Shown: positions 1-8,470 of the stretch, one piece after another
Numbering within the stretch: position 1 is the stretch's first letter
Layout: every line of letters starts with the position of its first letter
Origin: CAZVEV01 sp964625865
Lineage (GTDB): Bacteria > Planctomycetota > Phycisphaerae > SM23-33
NCBI GenBank assembly: GCA_964625865.1
Contig: CAZVEV010000095.1
Span: 1-18,743, forward strand
Direction of reading: 5' to 3'
DNA: 18,743 nucleotides
Notes under the pieces: model-generated
What the model was told of the DNA's origin: nothing
Database searches by the model: none
Seen by the model: only the letters and a program-made list of their open reading frames with translations
Position numbers and translations under genes: made by a program

Positions 1-2
1 AC

Positions 3-854
3 CGGTACATGTTCGACGGCAGGGACGAGACGTTCTTCGGCGCGTTTCGGTACAACCGCGACCGGCGGCTGGCCGGCGGGGCCCTGCGCGTCGATCTCCA
101 GGAGGCCCTGACGTTCGACCGGATCGCGATCAGGGCGCTGTGGACCGAACACGAGAAGCGTCCGGCGCCTGACAGCCTGCAGGCCGAACTCTCGAATGAC
201 CTGAAGGCGTGGACGGCGGTCGCGCTGAAGCGAGACAAGACGGTGAGCGGCAAGGTGAAGATCGCCGACATCAGCAACAACGGCGGCAAGCACGAGCTTG
301 TCGACGCGGATCTTGTCGGCTGGTCGGCCTCGCTGCCCGGGGCGGGACCGTTCCGCTTCATACGGGTCGTCGGCGCGCCAGGCCGCGTTGCGGAACTGGC
401 CCTCTCGCGCAAGGGCAAGACGCTGCCCGCTGAGAGCTGGACGGCAAGCAACCTGTTTGCACCGCCGGCCGCGAGCAAGGTCACGGCAGCCTGGCAGGCC
501 CGCGTCACCATCGATGCCGACGCCCCGGCCGGGTCCTACCTCTGCGTGGCCCTGGAGGGCGAGCACGGGATGAACAAGGCCTTCGCCGCCCTCCGCGTTG
601 CAGGGCGCCTCGTCGGCGCCTCGCACCGCGCGCCGTCGTTCCCCGCCGTTGTCTTCGAATACGGATCCCGCCAGCGAAACAAGAACAACACCTACTTCTT
701 CCCCGTCACCGACGAGCTGCGCGGAAAGAAAGCCGACGTGGTCGTCGTCGGCCTCCAGCCGGGCGAAAAGGACACGATCGACTTCCAGACCGCCGCATGG
801 ATCACCGCCTACCCGACACCCGTCAAGTCTGTGGAGCTTGTCCTGACCGAGTAG
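3..854 (+). CDS. C-terminal part of an unidentified large, probably secreted protein (5' truncated by window edge)
   Basis: The frame is open to the window edge (Arg-Tyr precede the first Met at 9), so this is most likely the C-terminal ~283 residues of a longer protein rather than a gene starting at 9; no ribosome-binding site can be seen before that ATG. The sequence is beta-rich, without membrane segments or cysteine clusters. Stretches such as FDRIAIRALW (near residue 40) and PFRFIRVVG (near 117) resemble the strands of discoidin/F5-8C-like carbohydrate-binding folds, and the tail ending in VKSVELVLTE looks like a C-terminal beta domain of planctomycete secreted enzymes. I do not recognise a catalytic domain in the visible part, and I assign no function. 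It ends in TAG and is followed by a gene-poor gap. Confidence 0.7.
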   Translation, partial: RYMFDGRDETFFGAFRYNRDRRLAGGALRVDLQEALTFDRIAIRALWTEHEKRPAPDSLQAELSNDLKAWTAVALKRDKTVSGKVKIADISNNGGKHELVDADLVGWSASLPGAGPFRFIRVVGAPGRVAELALSRKGKTLPAESWTASNLFAPPAASKVTAAWQARVTIDADAPAGSYLCVALEGEHGMNKAFAALRVAGRLVGASHRAPSFPAVVFEYGSRQRNKNNTYFFPVTDELRGKKADVVVVGLQPGEKDTIDFQTAAWITAYPTPVKSVELVLTE

Positions 855-932
855 CCTTGTTCTTCCTGGCAAGCTCATCGGCGCATGCTTTACGCTACTT
901 TACACTTTGCAGCGTGGTTCAAACGAGCGTAA

Positions 933-1026
933 CAGTCGCGGACGAAGTAGCCAGTCGCGGACAAGTGTCAGCATTTCAAGGTCACCTGAGTGTCAGATCA
1001 ATGGCAAGTGTCAGTAATTCAAGGTC
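933..1026. repeat. Cluster of short direct repeats, possible insertion-sequence end remnant
   Basis: Two families of direct repeats are packed here. CAGTCGCGGAC occurs at 933-943 and again at 952-962 (19 bp step). AGTGTCAG occurs at 964-971, 989-996 and 1007-1014; the first and third copies continue into TTCAAGGTC, so 964-983 and 1007-1026 are 20 bp direct repeats with two differences, 43 bp apart. Clusters of this kind are known as transposase-binding repeats at the ends of IS21-type elements (family knowledge from memory). No transposase fragment or matching opposite end is visible, so this is at best a solo end or a regulator-binding cluster. Confidence 0.4.
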
Positions 1027-1137
1027 CCTCTCGCGCACCACATGCTCTTGTGAAGGGGAACAGGAGTTCAGGAGGGAGGAATCAGGCATCGCCAGCGGTT
1101 TCCCGGTACGCCGAACGGCGTCGTATGGGAGTTCTTG

Positions 1138-1166
1138 TTGTCGCGTGACAGGGCGGCTGCTATCCT
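1138..1166 (+). promoter_or_regulatory. Possible sigma70-type promoter for the metalloprotease gene
   Basis: TTGTCG (1138-1143) and TATCCT (1161-1166) are separated by 17 bp, each matching four of six consensus positions. It would give a leader of about 150 bases. This is by-eye matching in GC-rich DNA and is weak evidence. Confidence 0.25.
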
Positions 1167-1323
1167 TACAGATGGATGGCAGTTCATTCGTTTGGGGGCA
1201 GACGGCCAGTGTTGCCGTCGGCGAAGGCCGCCAAATGGCCGTTTGAACCCAAGCGGTTTTGTGGGCCGTTTCACTTAACAGAATTGCAGCTTCGCCGCAG
1301 CGGAAGACACCGGGAGGTGCGCC

Positions 1324-4300
1324 ATGACTTCTCGACACGCGTCGGTACGGAAGGCAGGAGCGGTGTTGGAGGTGCTCGAAAGAAGGCTGCTGCTTAGCGC
1401 CGCAGTGTGGGAGTCTGTCGGTGCCGACGCTCTCCTGGCTGCCGAGCAATCCCCCGGCGAGCATGTCTCGTACCTCCGGGCCGAGCAGTACGAGCTGTTT
1501 GCCCTGGATACCGACCGACTGCGGTCGATGCTGGCCCCGTCGGCGGGGGGCTCCGCCGAACGTGATGGGGGCGTCAGCGAAATCAGCATCCCCAGACCGG
1601 ATGGCACGCTTGGGCGATTTCAGATTGCCGAAGCGCCCGTCATGGCGCCGGGGTTGGCGGCGCGGTATCCTGAGATCCGGACGTATCGGGGCCAGGGCCT
1701 GGACGACCCGGCCGCCGTGGCGCGTCTCGATATCACGCCGGCCGGCTTCCACGCCCAGGTGCTCTCGCCGGACGGGGCGTACTACGTGGATCCGTACTGG
1801 CACCTGGCCGACGGTCCGTACGCCAGCTACTACCGGAGCGATTGTATCGCTCCCAGCGAGGGGGCATGCCTGCTGGGCGACCAGCCCGCCGGCGAGGTCG
1901 CGCCGGTCGCGGCGGGAAGCGATCAGCCGTCGGGCCTCTCGCAGGCGCCGGTGCTGCCGGCGAACGTTTCGTCCGGCACGGAGTTGCGGACGTACCGTCT
2001 GGCCGTGGCGGCAACGGGGGAGTACACGGCCTTCCACGGCGGGACGGTCCTGTCCGGCCAGGCCGCAATCGTCACCGCGGTCAATCGCGTGACCGGTATC
2101 TACGAGAGCGAACTGGCGATCAGCCTGGAGTTGATCGATGACAACGATGACCTGGTCTACACCGATGCGGCGACCGATCCGTACACCAACGACAGCCCCA
2201 GCGACTTGTTGAACGAGAACCAGGCGAACATCGACGCGGAAATCGGCGATGCCAACTATGATATCGGCCACGTCTTCACCACCGGTGGGGGGGGGCTGGC
2301 CAGTCTGGCAGTGGTTGGCATAACTGGGTCGAAGGCCCGCGGCGAAACCGGGCGAGCCGAACCAACCGGCGACGTGTTCTGGGTGGACTACGTGGCGCAC
2401 GAGATGGGACACCAGTTCGGCGGGAACCACACGTTTAACGGCATCCACGGGCAAGCCGGCACGAACCGGTGGGGAAGCACGGCCTACGAGCCCGGCAGCG
2501 GCTCGACGATCATGGCCTACGCGGGGATCTGCGGCGCCGACGACCTGCAGGACAACAGCGACGCATACTTCCACGCGGTCAGCTTCGACGAGATCATCGA
2601 CCATGCCGACGGCACGATTCCCGGGGTCGGCACGCGGACGGCGACGGGCAACACCGTCCCCACGGTCAGTGCCGGTTCAGACTACACGATCCCTGCCGAT
2701 ACGCCCTTTGCTCTGACGGCCGTGGGAAACGATGGTGATGGCGATCTGCTGACGTACTGCTGGGAGGAGATGGACCTGGGACCGGCCCAGGCCGCCAGCG
2801 ACCCGGACAACGGATCGAGCCCGATCTTCCGCTCGTGGCTGCCCACGACCACCCCGACCCGCACATTCCCTCGCCTGTCGGACCTGCTGGACAACACCAC
2901 CGTTCTTGGCGAGCAACTGCCCTCGACCAATCGCGACCTGAACTTCAGGGTCACGGTCCGTGACAACCGCGCCGGCGGCGGCGGGGTCAACTCGGACGAC
3001 ATGGTGGTCACCGTGGTCGATACGGGTTCAGCGTTCCAGGTGACCAGCCCGAATACGCCCGTAACCTGGGAGGGCCTCTCGACTCAGACCATCACGTGGA
3101 CCGTCGCCGGAACCACCGGGTCCGGCATCGACACCGCGAGTGTGGACATCCGCCTGTCGACCGACGGTGGAAACACATTCGCCCACCAGTTGGCCTCCAA
3201 TACGCCCAACGACGGGTCCCAGAGCGTCTCACTCCCGAGCGTGGATACGACCGTGGCCCGGATCAAAGTCGAGGGCAGGGGCAATGTCTTCTTTGATGTG
3301 TCCGACGTCAACTTCACGATTACCGAGCCCAAGCCCGATCTCTACGACGACGGTGAGACATGGAGCAACTTCAACCCCGACGACGTTAATGGGGGCCAGG
3401 CCTGGCAGTGCGATTTCGACGTCCGTAACGGCGGGAGTGTGGACTCGGGGGCCTTCAACGCGGACTTCTACGCCTCGATAAACAGCACCATCAGTACGGG
3501 CGATTACTATCTGGGCACGACGCGGCTCACCAACGTTCCGGCGGGCAATTGGGCCCACGTGGACCTGTCCTTGGCCGGCTTCCCCAACATTCCCAGCGGA
3601 ACATACTATGTGGGGGTCATCTATGACGCCGACGGTGAGGTCGATGAGTCCAACGAGTTCAACAACATCGGCGTGGACACCGATGACTACCCGTTGACCG
3701 TGACGCAAACACCCGATCTGCGCGGCAACGACTTCCACGTGTTGGGCCCCACCATCGTCACCGCCGGCCAGACGCTTACCATTCAGTACGCGCTGACCAA
3801 CGATGAGCCCGCGGCGGCCGGACCCTTCGATGTCTCCTTCTACGTGTCCACAGATACCACGATCACGACCGGTGACTACCTGCTGGGCGTCAGCGCCATC
3901 GCGGGGCTGGGGGGCAACAGCAAGACCGGGCTCATGAGCAAGACGGTGACGCTGCCCGGTGTGGGCGACCCCTTCTACGACGGGGACGGGTGGTACGGCA
4001 TTGGCATGGTGGTGGATTCCGGCGGCGACGTGACCGAGTTTGACGAGACCAACAACGCCTCGGTGGGCTTCGGCATCGACTGGGACGAGAATTACATCCT
4101 TGACGACGCCTACGAGCAGAACGACGTGTACACCGATGCGTTCTATCCGGGGGTCGACTGGGAGGGCAAGCTGCTCAGCAGCATCGACGGCATGGCGGCA
4201 CAGTTCGACGAGGACTGGTATCGCATCGACGTGACCTCCGGCGAGCATCGCGTCACGGCCGACTGCACATTCACTCACGCCGACGGCGACATCACCCTGT

Positions 4301-7300
4301 CGCTCCACGACGCGGGCGGGACGATGCTTGCCGTAGCGGCCGGCACGAAAGACGACGAACACCTCGAGCACGTCGTGCCCCCGGGCGGCGGGACGTTCTA
4401 CCTGAGGGTCTTCCAGGGCAATGGGGGCAATGCGTACGACCTGTCGTGGCACGACCTTGGCGACGATGACTACGAACAGAACGACACTCGCGGATCGGCG
4501 TTTACCGGTCTGGGCGAGAACACCTGGCTGAGCACGGTGTCCGGCCCCGGCGTGCAGGCGGACGATGACTGGTATCGGATCGTCATGACGGAGAACTACG
4601 AACGGCTGGCCGTCAACTGCACGTTCCATGATATCGAAGGCAACATCGACGTCGAAGTGTACGACGATGTCGGGGCATTGATTACCGGATCCTATAGTGC
4701 AACGGACAATGAGATCTTCGAGTTTGGTCTGCCCGGCTCGGGCACGTACTACCTGAGGGTCATCGGCCCGGATAACGGGCAGGGGTACGACCTCTGGTGG
4801 GACGACCTCCAGGACGACCTCTACGAAGAAAACGACGTGGCGGCTGATGCCTACGGTTACTCCAACAACGAGAGGACGTGGCTCAGCAAGCACAAGGGCT
4901 GGGCGATGCAGTTCGACGAGGACTGGTACAGGATCTACATGAATTCGGGCTATGACCGTCTTGTCGTCGACGTCGCCTTCAGCCACGCCGAGGGCAACCT
5001 CGACGTGCACGTGTATGACGAGGCCGGGTTCTACGTCACCGGTTCGACCACCACAACGGACGACGAGCACATCGATTTCGGCCTGCCTGCGTCGGGAGCC
5101 TACTACGACCTGAGAATCGTCGGGCCTGACAACGGACAGACCTATGACCTGTGGTGGGACGATCTCAGACCGCCGGACCTGCTCGGCGTGTACCTGAACA
5201 CCATCCCGGATTGGCTTGGGGCCGCCGGACAGACCACGACGACCTTCCGCGTCCAGAATCAGGGCCCCGGGGACGCCGAGGAGTTCGCCCTCGACTTCTA
5301 CCTGTCGGAGGATGACACGATCACGGTGGCAGACACGCTGCTGACCACACACGTGGTCGACGAATTGGCAGCAGGTCTGACGTACGAGGATACCGTCGTG
5401 CTGGACCTGCCCGACCCCGACCCGTTCCGGACGGACAACCGGTACTATGTCGGGATGATCGTCAACCCCGCCCCCGGAGAGGTCAACCAGGCAAACAACG
5501 CTAACCAGGGCCTCTTCCTCGACATGGACGATATCGCTTCGGAACGCAACCTGCCCTCTCCGAGCACCGGCACGTCGGTGAACTCCACGACCATAGCCCT
5601 GGACACGCCTGTCCTTGACAGCATCGGCACCGATGAGTGGATCGGGGGCTACGACGTCGACGTGTTCAGGTTCGTCGCCCCGGCGACCCAACGGGTCGGC
5701 TTCGATATCGACCAGGCCGCCGGCAGCGGCCTGGACTCGTACATGCAGTTGTACAACGCCTTGTGGACGGTACTGGCACAGAACCAGACCGGCACGGGAC
5801 CGGCGCCCGAACCGGGCGGCGGGGATCCGTACATCGAGTGGAACGTCGCCGCCGGGCAGACGTACTACGTAGCCGTTCGCGGCTTCGGCGGCGGCGCCAG
5901 CGACCCGCGGTCACTTGCCGGCCGCGCGCTGTCGACCTCCACCGGGGACTACGAATTCACCGTTGCCCAGGTGATCACGCCAACCCCCGGGGCACCGGAC
6001 CTCCTGCCCGGAAGCGATACGGGGATAAATGACGACGACAACATCACCATGCTCAACAACAGCGAATTCGGTAAGACACTGCAGTTCTCCGTCAACGGGA
6101 CGGTTTTCGGAGCCACCGTGAGAATCTACGCCGGCGGGACCGAGATCGGCAGCGCGGTGGCGGGGGGAGCAACGACCACGGTTACCACCAACGGGTCGCA
6201 CGACCTGCCCGACGGGGCGTACGCCATCACCGCCCGCCAGGAAGCCCCGGACATGGCCGAGTCCGTCGACAGTCCCGCGATGACGCCCTCACTTGTCGTC
6301 GATACCGTCGCGCCGACGGTGGAGACGTTCGGACTGAGCAGTGGGCACCTCGAGTGGCGCATCGGGATCGTCGATTCGACGGAGTGGACCGCGGGACGGC
6401 CATACGCAACGGCGCCGTGGTCGACGGCTAACGTGGTGGATGTGGGTTTTGACGAGGCCGTCTGGGTGGGGCTAGGCGACATGACGATGACAGGCATCGA
6501 CGCCGGTGCCTTGGCGATTCTGGTCATGGCCGGTGGGGCCCCCACGGTTCACGTGCAGTGGAAGATGGCGGGGACGGCTGGGGGGTATTTCGACAAGGAC
6601 CGCTATGAGGTCGCCCTCGGCGCGGGCGTGATAGACATCGCGGGCAACTCGCTGGGCGGATGGTCGTTCGATCTGGCCGTCCTGCCGGGCGACATCAATG
6701 GCGACGGTGAGGTCGGGTCGCTGGATCGGCGCGACTTGCGGAATGCGTACGGGTCGGAGATCGGCCATGAAGGGTACAGTGTGTTGGTGGACGTTAACGG
6801 CGACGGCAGCGCGGGGAGCCTCGACCGGCGCGTGCTTCGTAATCATTACGCCGAGTCGCTGCCGGTGGTGCCGGCCTCTGCTGCTGTGGGCGGCGTGACG
6901 CCCGGCGGGGCGGTGTTGGTGGCTGGGTCATCGGCGATGCGGACATTCACGACCGCCGATGGCCGGACGGTGACGGCCGAGTGGTCCGCGGCGCGGGAGA
7001 CGTGGGATGGCGCAGCGCAAAGGGGAGTGGCTCCGTCTGCGGCGGGTGTCCCCTTCGCGTCGTCGTCCTGGATACCTGTCGCCGTTTCGCCATCGGCGAG
7101 CGAAGAAAGCAGGTACAGGCACGTGTTCGGCCTGCGGCCTGCGCTCGAGCCAGTCCCCGTTTTCTTCTCGTCCGACGTTTCGTGGGCCGTCCTGCACGGC
7201 GGTGGCTTGATTGTCATCGATGAGGGGATGACACCGAACGAGGCACAACTGGAACCGGACCTTCGGGCAGGCCTGGACGACCCGCTGACGGCGGCCGCGA

Positions 7301-7311
7301 TCAATCCATGA
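1324..7311 (+). CDS. Giant secreted reprolysin-type zinc metalloprotease with LEPR-XLL-like, CARDB, PPC and dockerin domains
   Basis: The protein has 1995 residues; the ATG is preceded by GGGAGGT at six bases. The N-terminus has the planctomycete LEPR-XLL-like surface motif LERRLLLSA (18-26) instead of a classic signal peptide. A propeptide-like region (about 30-210) leads into an M12 reprolysin-like catalytic domain (about 220-430) with HEMGHQFGGNH: His359, Glu360, His363 and His369, and a Met-turn at Met397 (STIMAYA). Beta domains follow: PKD/Ig-like (about 440-665), CARDB near 670-795 and 797-920, PPC-like near 928-1045, 1048-1163 and 1165-1280, another CARDB from 1283, another PPC near 1405-1545, and Ig-like to about 1780. 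Two dockerin-type loops have Asp1790/Asn1792/Asp1794/Asp1801 and Asp1823/Asn1825/Asp1827/Asp1834. About 147 residues follow the dockerin, which is unusual. It probably degrades proteins or peptides outside the cytoplasm (inference); catalytic residues are intact. Confidence 0.9.
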   Translation: MTSRHASVRKAGAVLEVLERRLLLSAAVWESVGADALLAAEQSPGEHVSYLRAEQYELFALDTDRLRSMLAPSAGGSAERDGGVSEISIPRPDGTLGRFQIAEAPVMAPGLAARYPEIRTYRGQGLDDPAAVARLDITPAGFHAQVLSPDGAYYVDPYWHLADGPYASYYRSDCIAPSEGACLLGDQPAGEVAPVAAGSDQPSGLSQAPVLPANVSSGTELRTYRLAVAATGEYTAFHGGTVLSGQAAIVTAVNRVTGIYESELAISLELIDDNDDLVYTDAATDPYTNDSPSDLLNENQANIDAEIGDANYDIGHVFTTGGGGLASLAVVGITGSKARGETGRAEPTGDVFWVDYVAHEMGHQFGGNHTFNGIHGQAGTNRWGSTAYEPGSGSTIMAYAGICGADDLQDNSDAYFHAVSFDEIIDHADGTIPGVGTRTATGNTVPTVSAGSDYTIPADTPFALTAVGNDGDGDLLTYCWEEMDLGPAQAASDPDNGSSPIFRSWLPTTTPTRTFPRLSDLLDNTTVLGEQLPSTNRDLNFRVTVRDNRAGGGGVNSDDMVVTVVDTGSAFQVTSPNTPVTWEGLSTQTITWTVAGTTGSGIDTASVDIRLSTDGGNTFAHQLASNTPNDGSQSVSLPSVDTTVARIKVEGRGNVFFDVSDVNFTITEPKPDLYDDGETWSNFNPDDVNGGQAWQCDFDVRNGGSVDSGAFNADFYASINSTISTGDYYLGTTRLTNVPAGNWAHVDLSLAGFPNIPSGTYYVGVIYDADGEVDESNEFNNIGVDTDDYPLTVTQTPDLRGNDFHVLGPTIVTAGQTLTIQYALTNDEPAAAGPFDVSFYVSTDTTITTGDYLLGVSAIAGLGGNSKTGLMSKTVTLPGVGDPFYDGDGWYGIGMVVDSGGDVTEFDETNNASVGFGIDWDENYILDDAYEQNDVYTDAFYPGVDWEGKLLSSIDGMAAQFDEDWYRIDVTSGEHRVTADCTFTHADGDITLSLHDAGGTMLAVAAGTKDDEHLEHVVPPGGGTFYLRVFQGNGGNAYDLSWHDLGDDDYEQNDTRGSAFTGLGENTWLSTVSGPGVQADDDWYRIVMTENYERLAVNCTFHDIEGNIDVEVYDDVGALITGSYSATDNEIFEFGLPGSGTYYLRVIGPDNGQGYDLWWDDLQDDLYEENDVAADAYGYSNNERTWLSKHKGWAMQFDEDWYRIYMNSGYDRLVVDVAFSHAEGNLDVHVYDEAGFYVTGSTTTTDDEHIDFGLPASGAYYDLRIVGPDNGQTYDLWWDDLRPPDLLGVYLNTIPDWLGAAGQTTTTFRVQNQGPGDAEEFALDFYLSEDDTITVADTLLTTHVVDELAAGLTYEDTVVLDLPDPDPFRTDNRYYVGMIVNPAPGEVNQANNANQGLFLDMDDIASERNLPSPSTGTSVNSTTIALDTPVLDSIGTDEWIGGYDVDVFRFVAPATQRVGFDIDQAAGSGLDSYMQLYNALWTVLAQNQTGTGPAPEPGGGDPYIEWNVAAGQTYYVAVRGFGGGASDPRSLAGRALSTSTGDYEFTVAQVITPTPGAPDLLPGSDTGINDDDNITMLNNSEFGKTLQFSVNGTVFGATVRIYAGGTEIGSAVAGGATTTVTTNGSHDLPDGAYAITARQEAPDMAESVDSPAMTPSLVVDTVAPTVETFGLSSGHLEWRIGIVDSTEWTAGRPYATAPWSTANVVDVGFDEAVWVGLGDMTMTGIDAGALAILVMAGGAPTVHVQWKMAGTAGGYFDKDRYEVALGAGVIDIAGNSLGGWSFDLAVLPGDINGDGEVGSLDRRDLRNAYGSEIGHEGYSVLVDVNGDGSAGSLDRRVLRNHYAESLPVVPASAAVGGVTPGGAVLVAGSSAMRTFTTADGRTVTAEWSAARETWDGAAQRGVAPSAAGVPFASSSWIPVAVSPSASEESRYRHVFGLRPALEPVPVFFSSDVSWAVLHGGGLIVIDEGMTPNEAQLEPDLRAGLDDPLTAAAINP
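4105..5169 (+). repeat. Three tandem PPC-like domain repeats within the metalloprotease
   Basis: Three consecutive units of about 117-120 residues start near residues 928, 1048 and 1165 with DxYEQND/YEEND and end in YDLxWxDL. Each contains a DxDWYRI core (EDWYRID, DDWYRIV, EDWYRIY). They match bacterial pre-peptidase C-terminal (PPC) domains, which fold as beta sandwiches. Units two and three are the most alike, suggesting recent duplication. Confidence 0.75.
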
Positions 7312-8188
7312 TGATCGCCTGCAGGGCACAGCCGGCGCGTTTGGAGTCGTGCCAGGTCCACACCAGCTTCCCGTCCTTGTCGAACTGCATCAACTGGCAG
7401 GCGTTCTTGCTGGCGGCAGGCCCGTGCCCGGCCCAGTGGGCGCAGATGACGTGTCCATTCTTCAGCACGGTGAATCCGGAGTAGAACCGATTGACCATGC
7501 CCTCCGGCAGGCCGACCTTCTTCAGGGAGAACTCCTTGAGCACCTTCCCCTCGGGCGTCAGTTCGTAAAACGCACCGGCGAACCCGGCGCCCATCAGATA
7601 AGTGCCCTTGGCCGTCTTGTTGCCCTGGAACGCCTTGGCCGCCTTGCCGCCGGGGATCATGACTCGCCTGACGATGCTCAAGTCCGTCTTCGACACCTCG
7701 GTTATCCCATCATGGCTGGCGAACACGGGGTTCCCGTCGGGGGCGACCCGCACGTAGCGGGCGGTCTTGAGCTTCGGGTAGTTCTTGCTGGCGACGATGG
7801 TGTTGGCCTTGTCGAGCTTGTACAGCGTGATGCCCTTGGCGTTGGCCAGCAGGTACTTCACGCCGTCGGCCGTCCATCGCATGGAGACAACTCCGCGGAT
7901 GGTCTTGTCGCTGTGCTCTTCGAGCAGCTTGCGGGTCTTGAGGTCGTACACCACCCAGCCGCTGGAGGTGTTCGTCGCCAGTCGGTTCGCGTCGAGCAAC
8001 TGCATGTCCCAGCCGCGCCCCTTGTGGGTGAGCGTCCAGTCGTTGGCCGGGTTGTGCTGGTCAACGTAGTGGACCTGGTGGCGCCCCTCGTCCATCACCA
8101 GGAACTTGTGCTTGATGGCTTCGGCACCCCGCGAGGCCGAGCAGCACATCGATACGATAACTGTCAACGCCGGCAGCATCTTCTCCAT
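7301..8188 (-). CDS. Secreted beta-propeller (PQQ/WD-like) protein
   Basis: 295 residues. The ATG at 8188 has GGAG eight bases upstream. Residues 1-23 form a signal peptide (hydrophobic LPALTVIVSM, then SASRGAEA, with cleavage likely near Ala22), so the protein is exported. The rest consists of repeated four-strand-like units with DG/GK turns (APDGNPVFASHDGITEV, TPEGKVLKEFS, DKDGKLVWTWHD), as in PQQ-type or WD-like propellers found widely in planctomycetes. The VWTW motif and the preceding NGHVICAHWAGHG are typical of the last blade. No catalytic residues can be named; a role in binding or as an accessory subunit is possible but not shown. It converges with the metalloprotease gene and overlaps it by 11 bp, so both stop codons lie inside the opposite gene. 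Confidence 0.75.
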   Translation of the reverse strand: MEKMLPALTVIVSMCCSASRGAEAIKHKFLVMDEGRHQVHYVDQHNPANDWTLTHKGRGWDMQLLDANRLATNTSSGWVVYDLKTRKLLEEHSDKTIRGVVSMRWTADGVKYLLANAKGITLYKLDKANTIVASKNYPKLKTARYVRVAPDGNPVFASHDGITEVSKTDLSIVRRVMIPGGKAAKAFQGNKTAKGTYLMGAGFAGAFYELTPEGKVLKEFSLKKVGLPEGMVNRFYSGFTVLKNGHVICAHWAGHGPAASKNACQLMQFDKDGKLVWTWHDSKRAGCALQAIIMD

Positions 8189-8470
8189 GGTCTCAACTCC
8201 GTGGTGTGTCAGTGTGTCCGCACGTTCAATCCGGCCAGCATATCACCCGCCGCCGTCCGACCGATAGGGAATTCGACTCCTCGTTGACCTCCGGGCCAGG
8301 CCGGCGGACAGTGTCACGTGGCCGGATGGCGGCCAAGCCCCGTAGCCGCCTGCCGCACTCGAACCCCCTTCCTACCCCGTCGGCCGGGAGATCGTCGCTC
8401 AGGCCGCGGCCAAATGCGTGCCAGGGGCGTTGGCTGGGCCCGTCTCCCATGCGCGCCAACTGATTCGCCG
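8189..8470. other. 282 bp intergenic region with hairpin and a copy of the dispersed repeat
   Basis: This lies between two minus-strand genes. It contains a small stem-loop at 8320-8334 (GGCCG/CGGCC around a five-base loop) and one copy of a structured repeat at about 8386-8449. No gene is recognised. The stem-loop could help end transcription of the HEAT-like gene, but there is no T-run. Confidence 0.5.
8386..8449 (+). repeat. Dispersed structured intergenic repeat, copy A
   Basis: The first 26 bases (8386-8411) match the reverse complement of 14357-14382 at 25 of 26 positions. Similarity continues more loosely for about 40 further bases (a TGCGT block, then GGGG, TGGC-GGG and GTCTCC). This copy begins with GGGAGA and ends with TCTCCC, so the element has short terminal inverted repeats; it contains the palindrome GGCCGCGGCC. 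It is neither coding nor recognisable as a known RNA, and may be a REP- or MITE-like family. Confidence 0.6.

Larger units (their letters stand above)
855..1323. other. 469 bp intergenic region upstream of the metalloprotease gene
   Basis: No open frame here has coding character or homology that I recognise. The left half holds the direct-repeat cluster at 933-1026. The right half holds a possible promoter near 1138-1166 and the leader of the metalloprotease gene, ending in a good ribosome-binding site (GGGAGGT at 1312-1318, six bases before the ATG). The leader has no recognisable riboswitch. Confidence 0.5.

Noticed and set aside
1176..1323. Possible riboswitch or structured leader before the metalloprotease gene
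   Set aside because: Several short GC-rich complementarities exist, but no consensus of a known riboswitch class could be matched by eye.
982..2604. 540-codon minus-strand open frame across the metalloprotease 5' end
   Set aside because: Antisense to the protease N-terminus and catalytic domain, arginine-rich, no recognisable domain.
3229..5691. 820-codon minus-strand open frame opposite the metalloprotease
   Set aside because: Shadow of a GC-rich gene: Val/Arg/Gly-rich product with no domain, no ribosome-binding site, and the sense frame has clear PPC and CARDB repeats.
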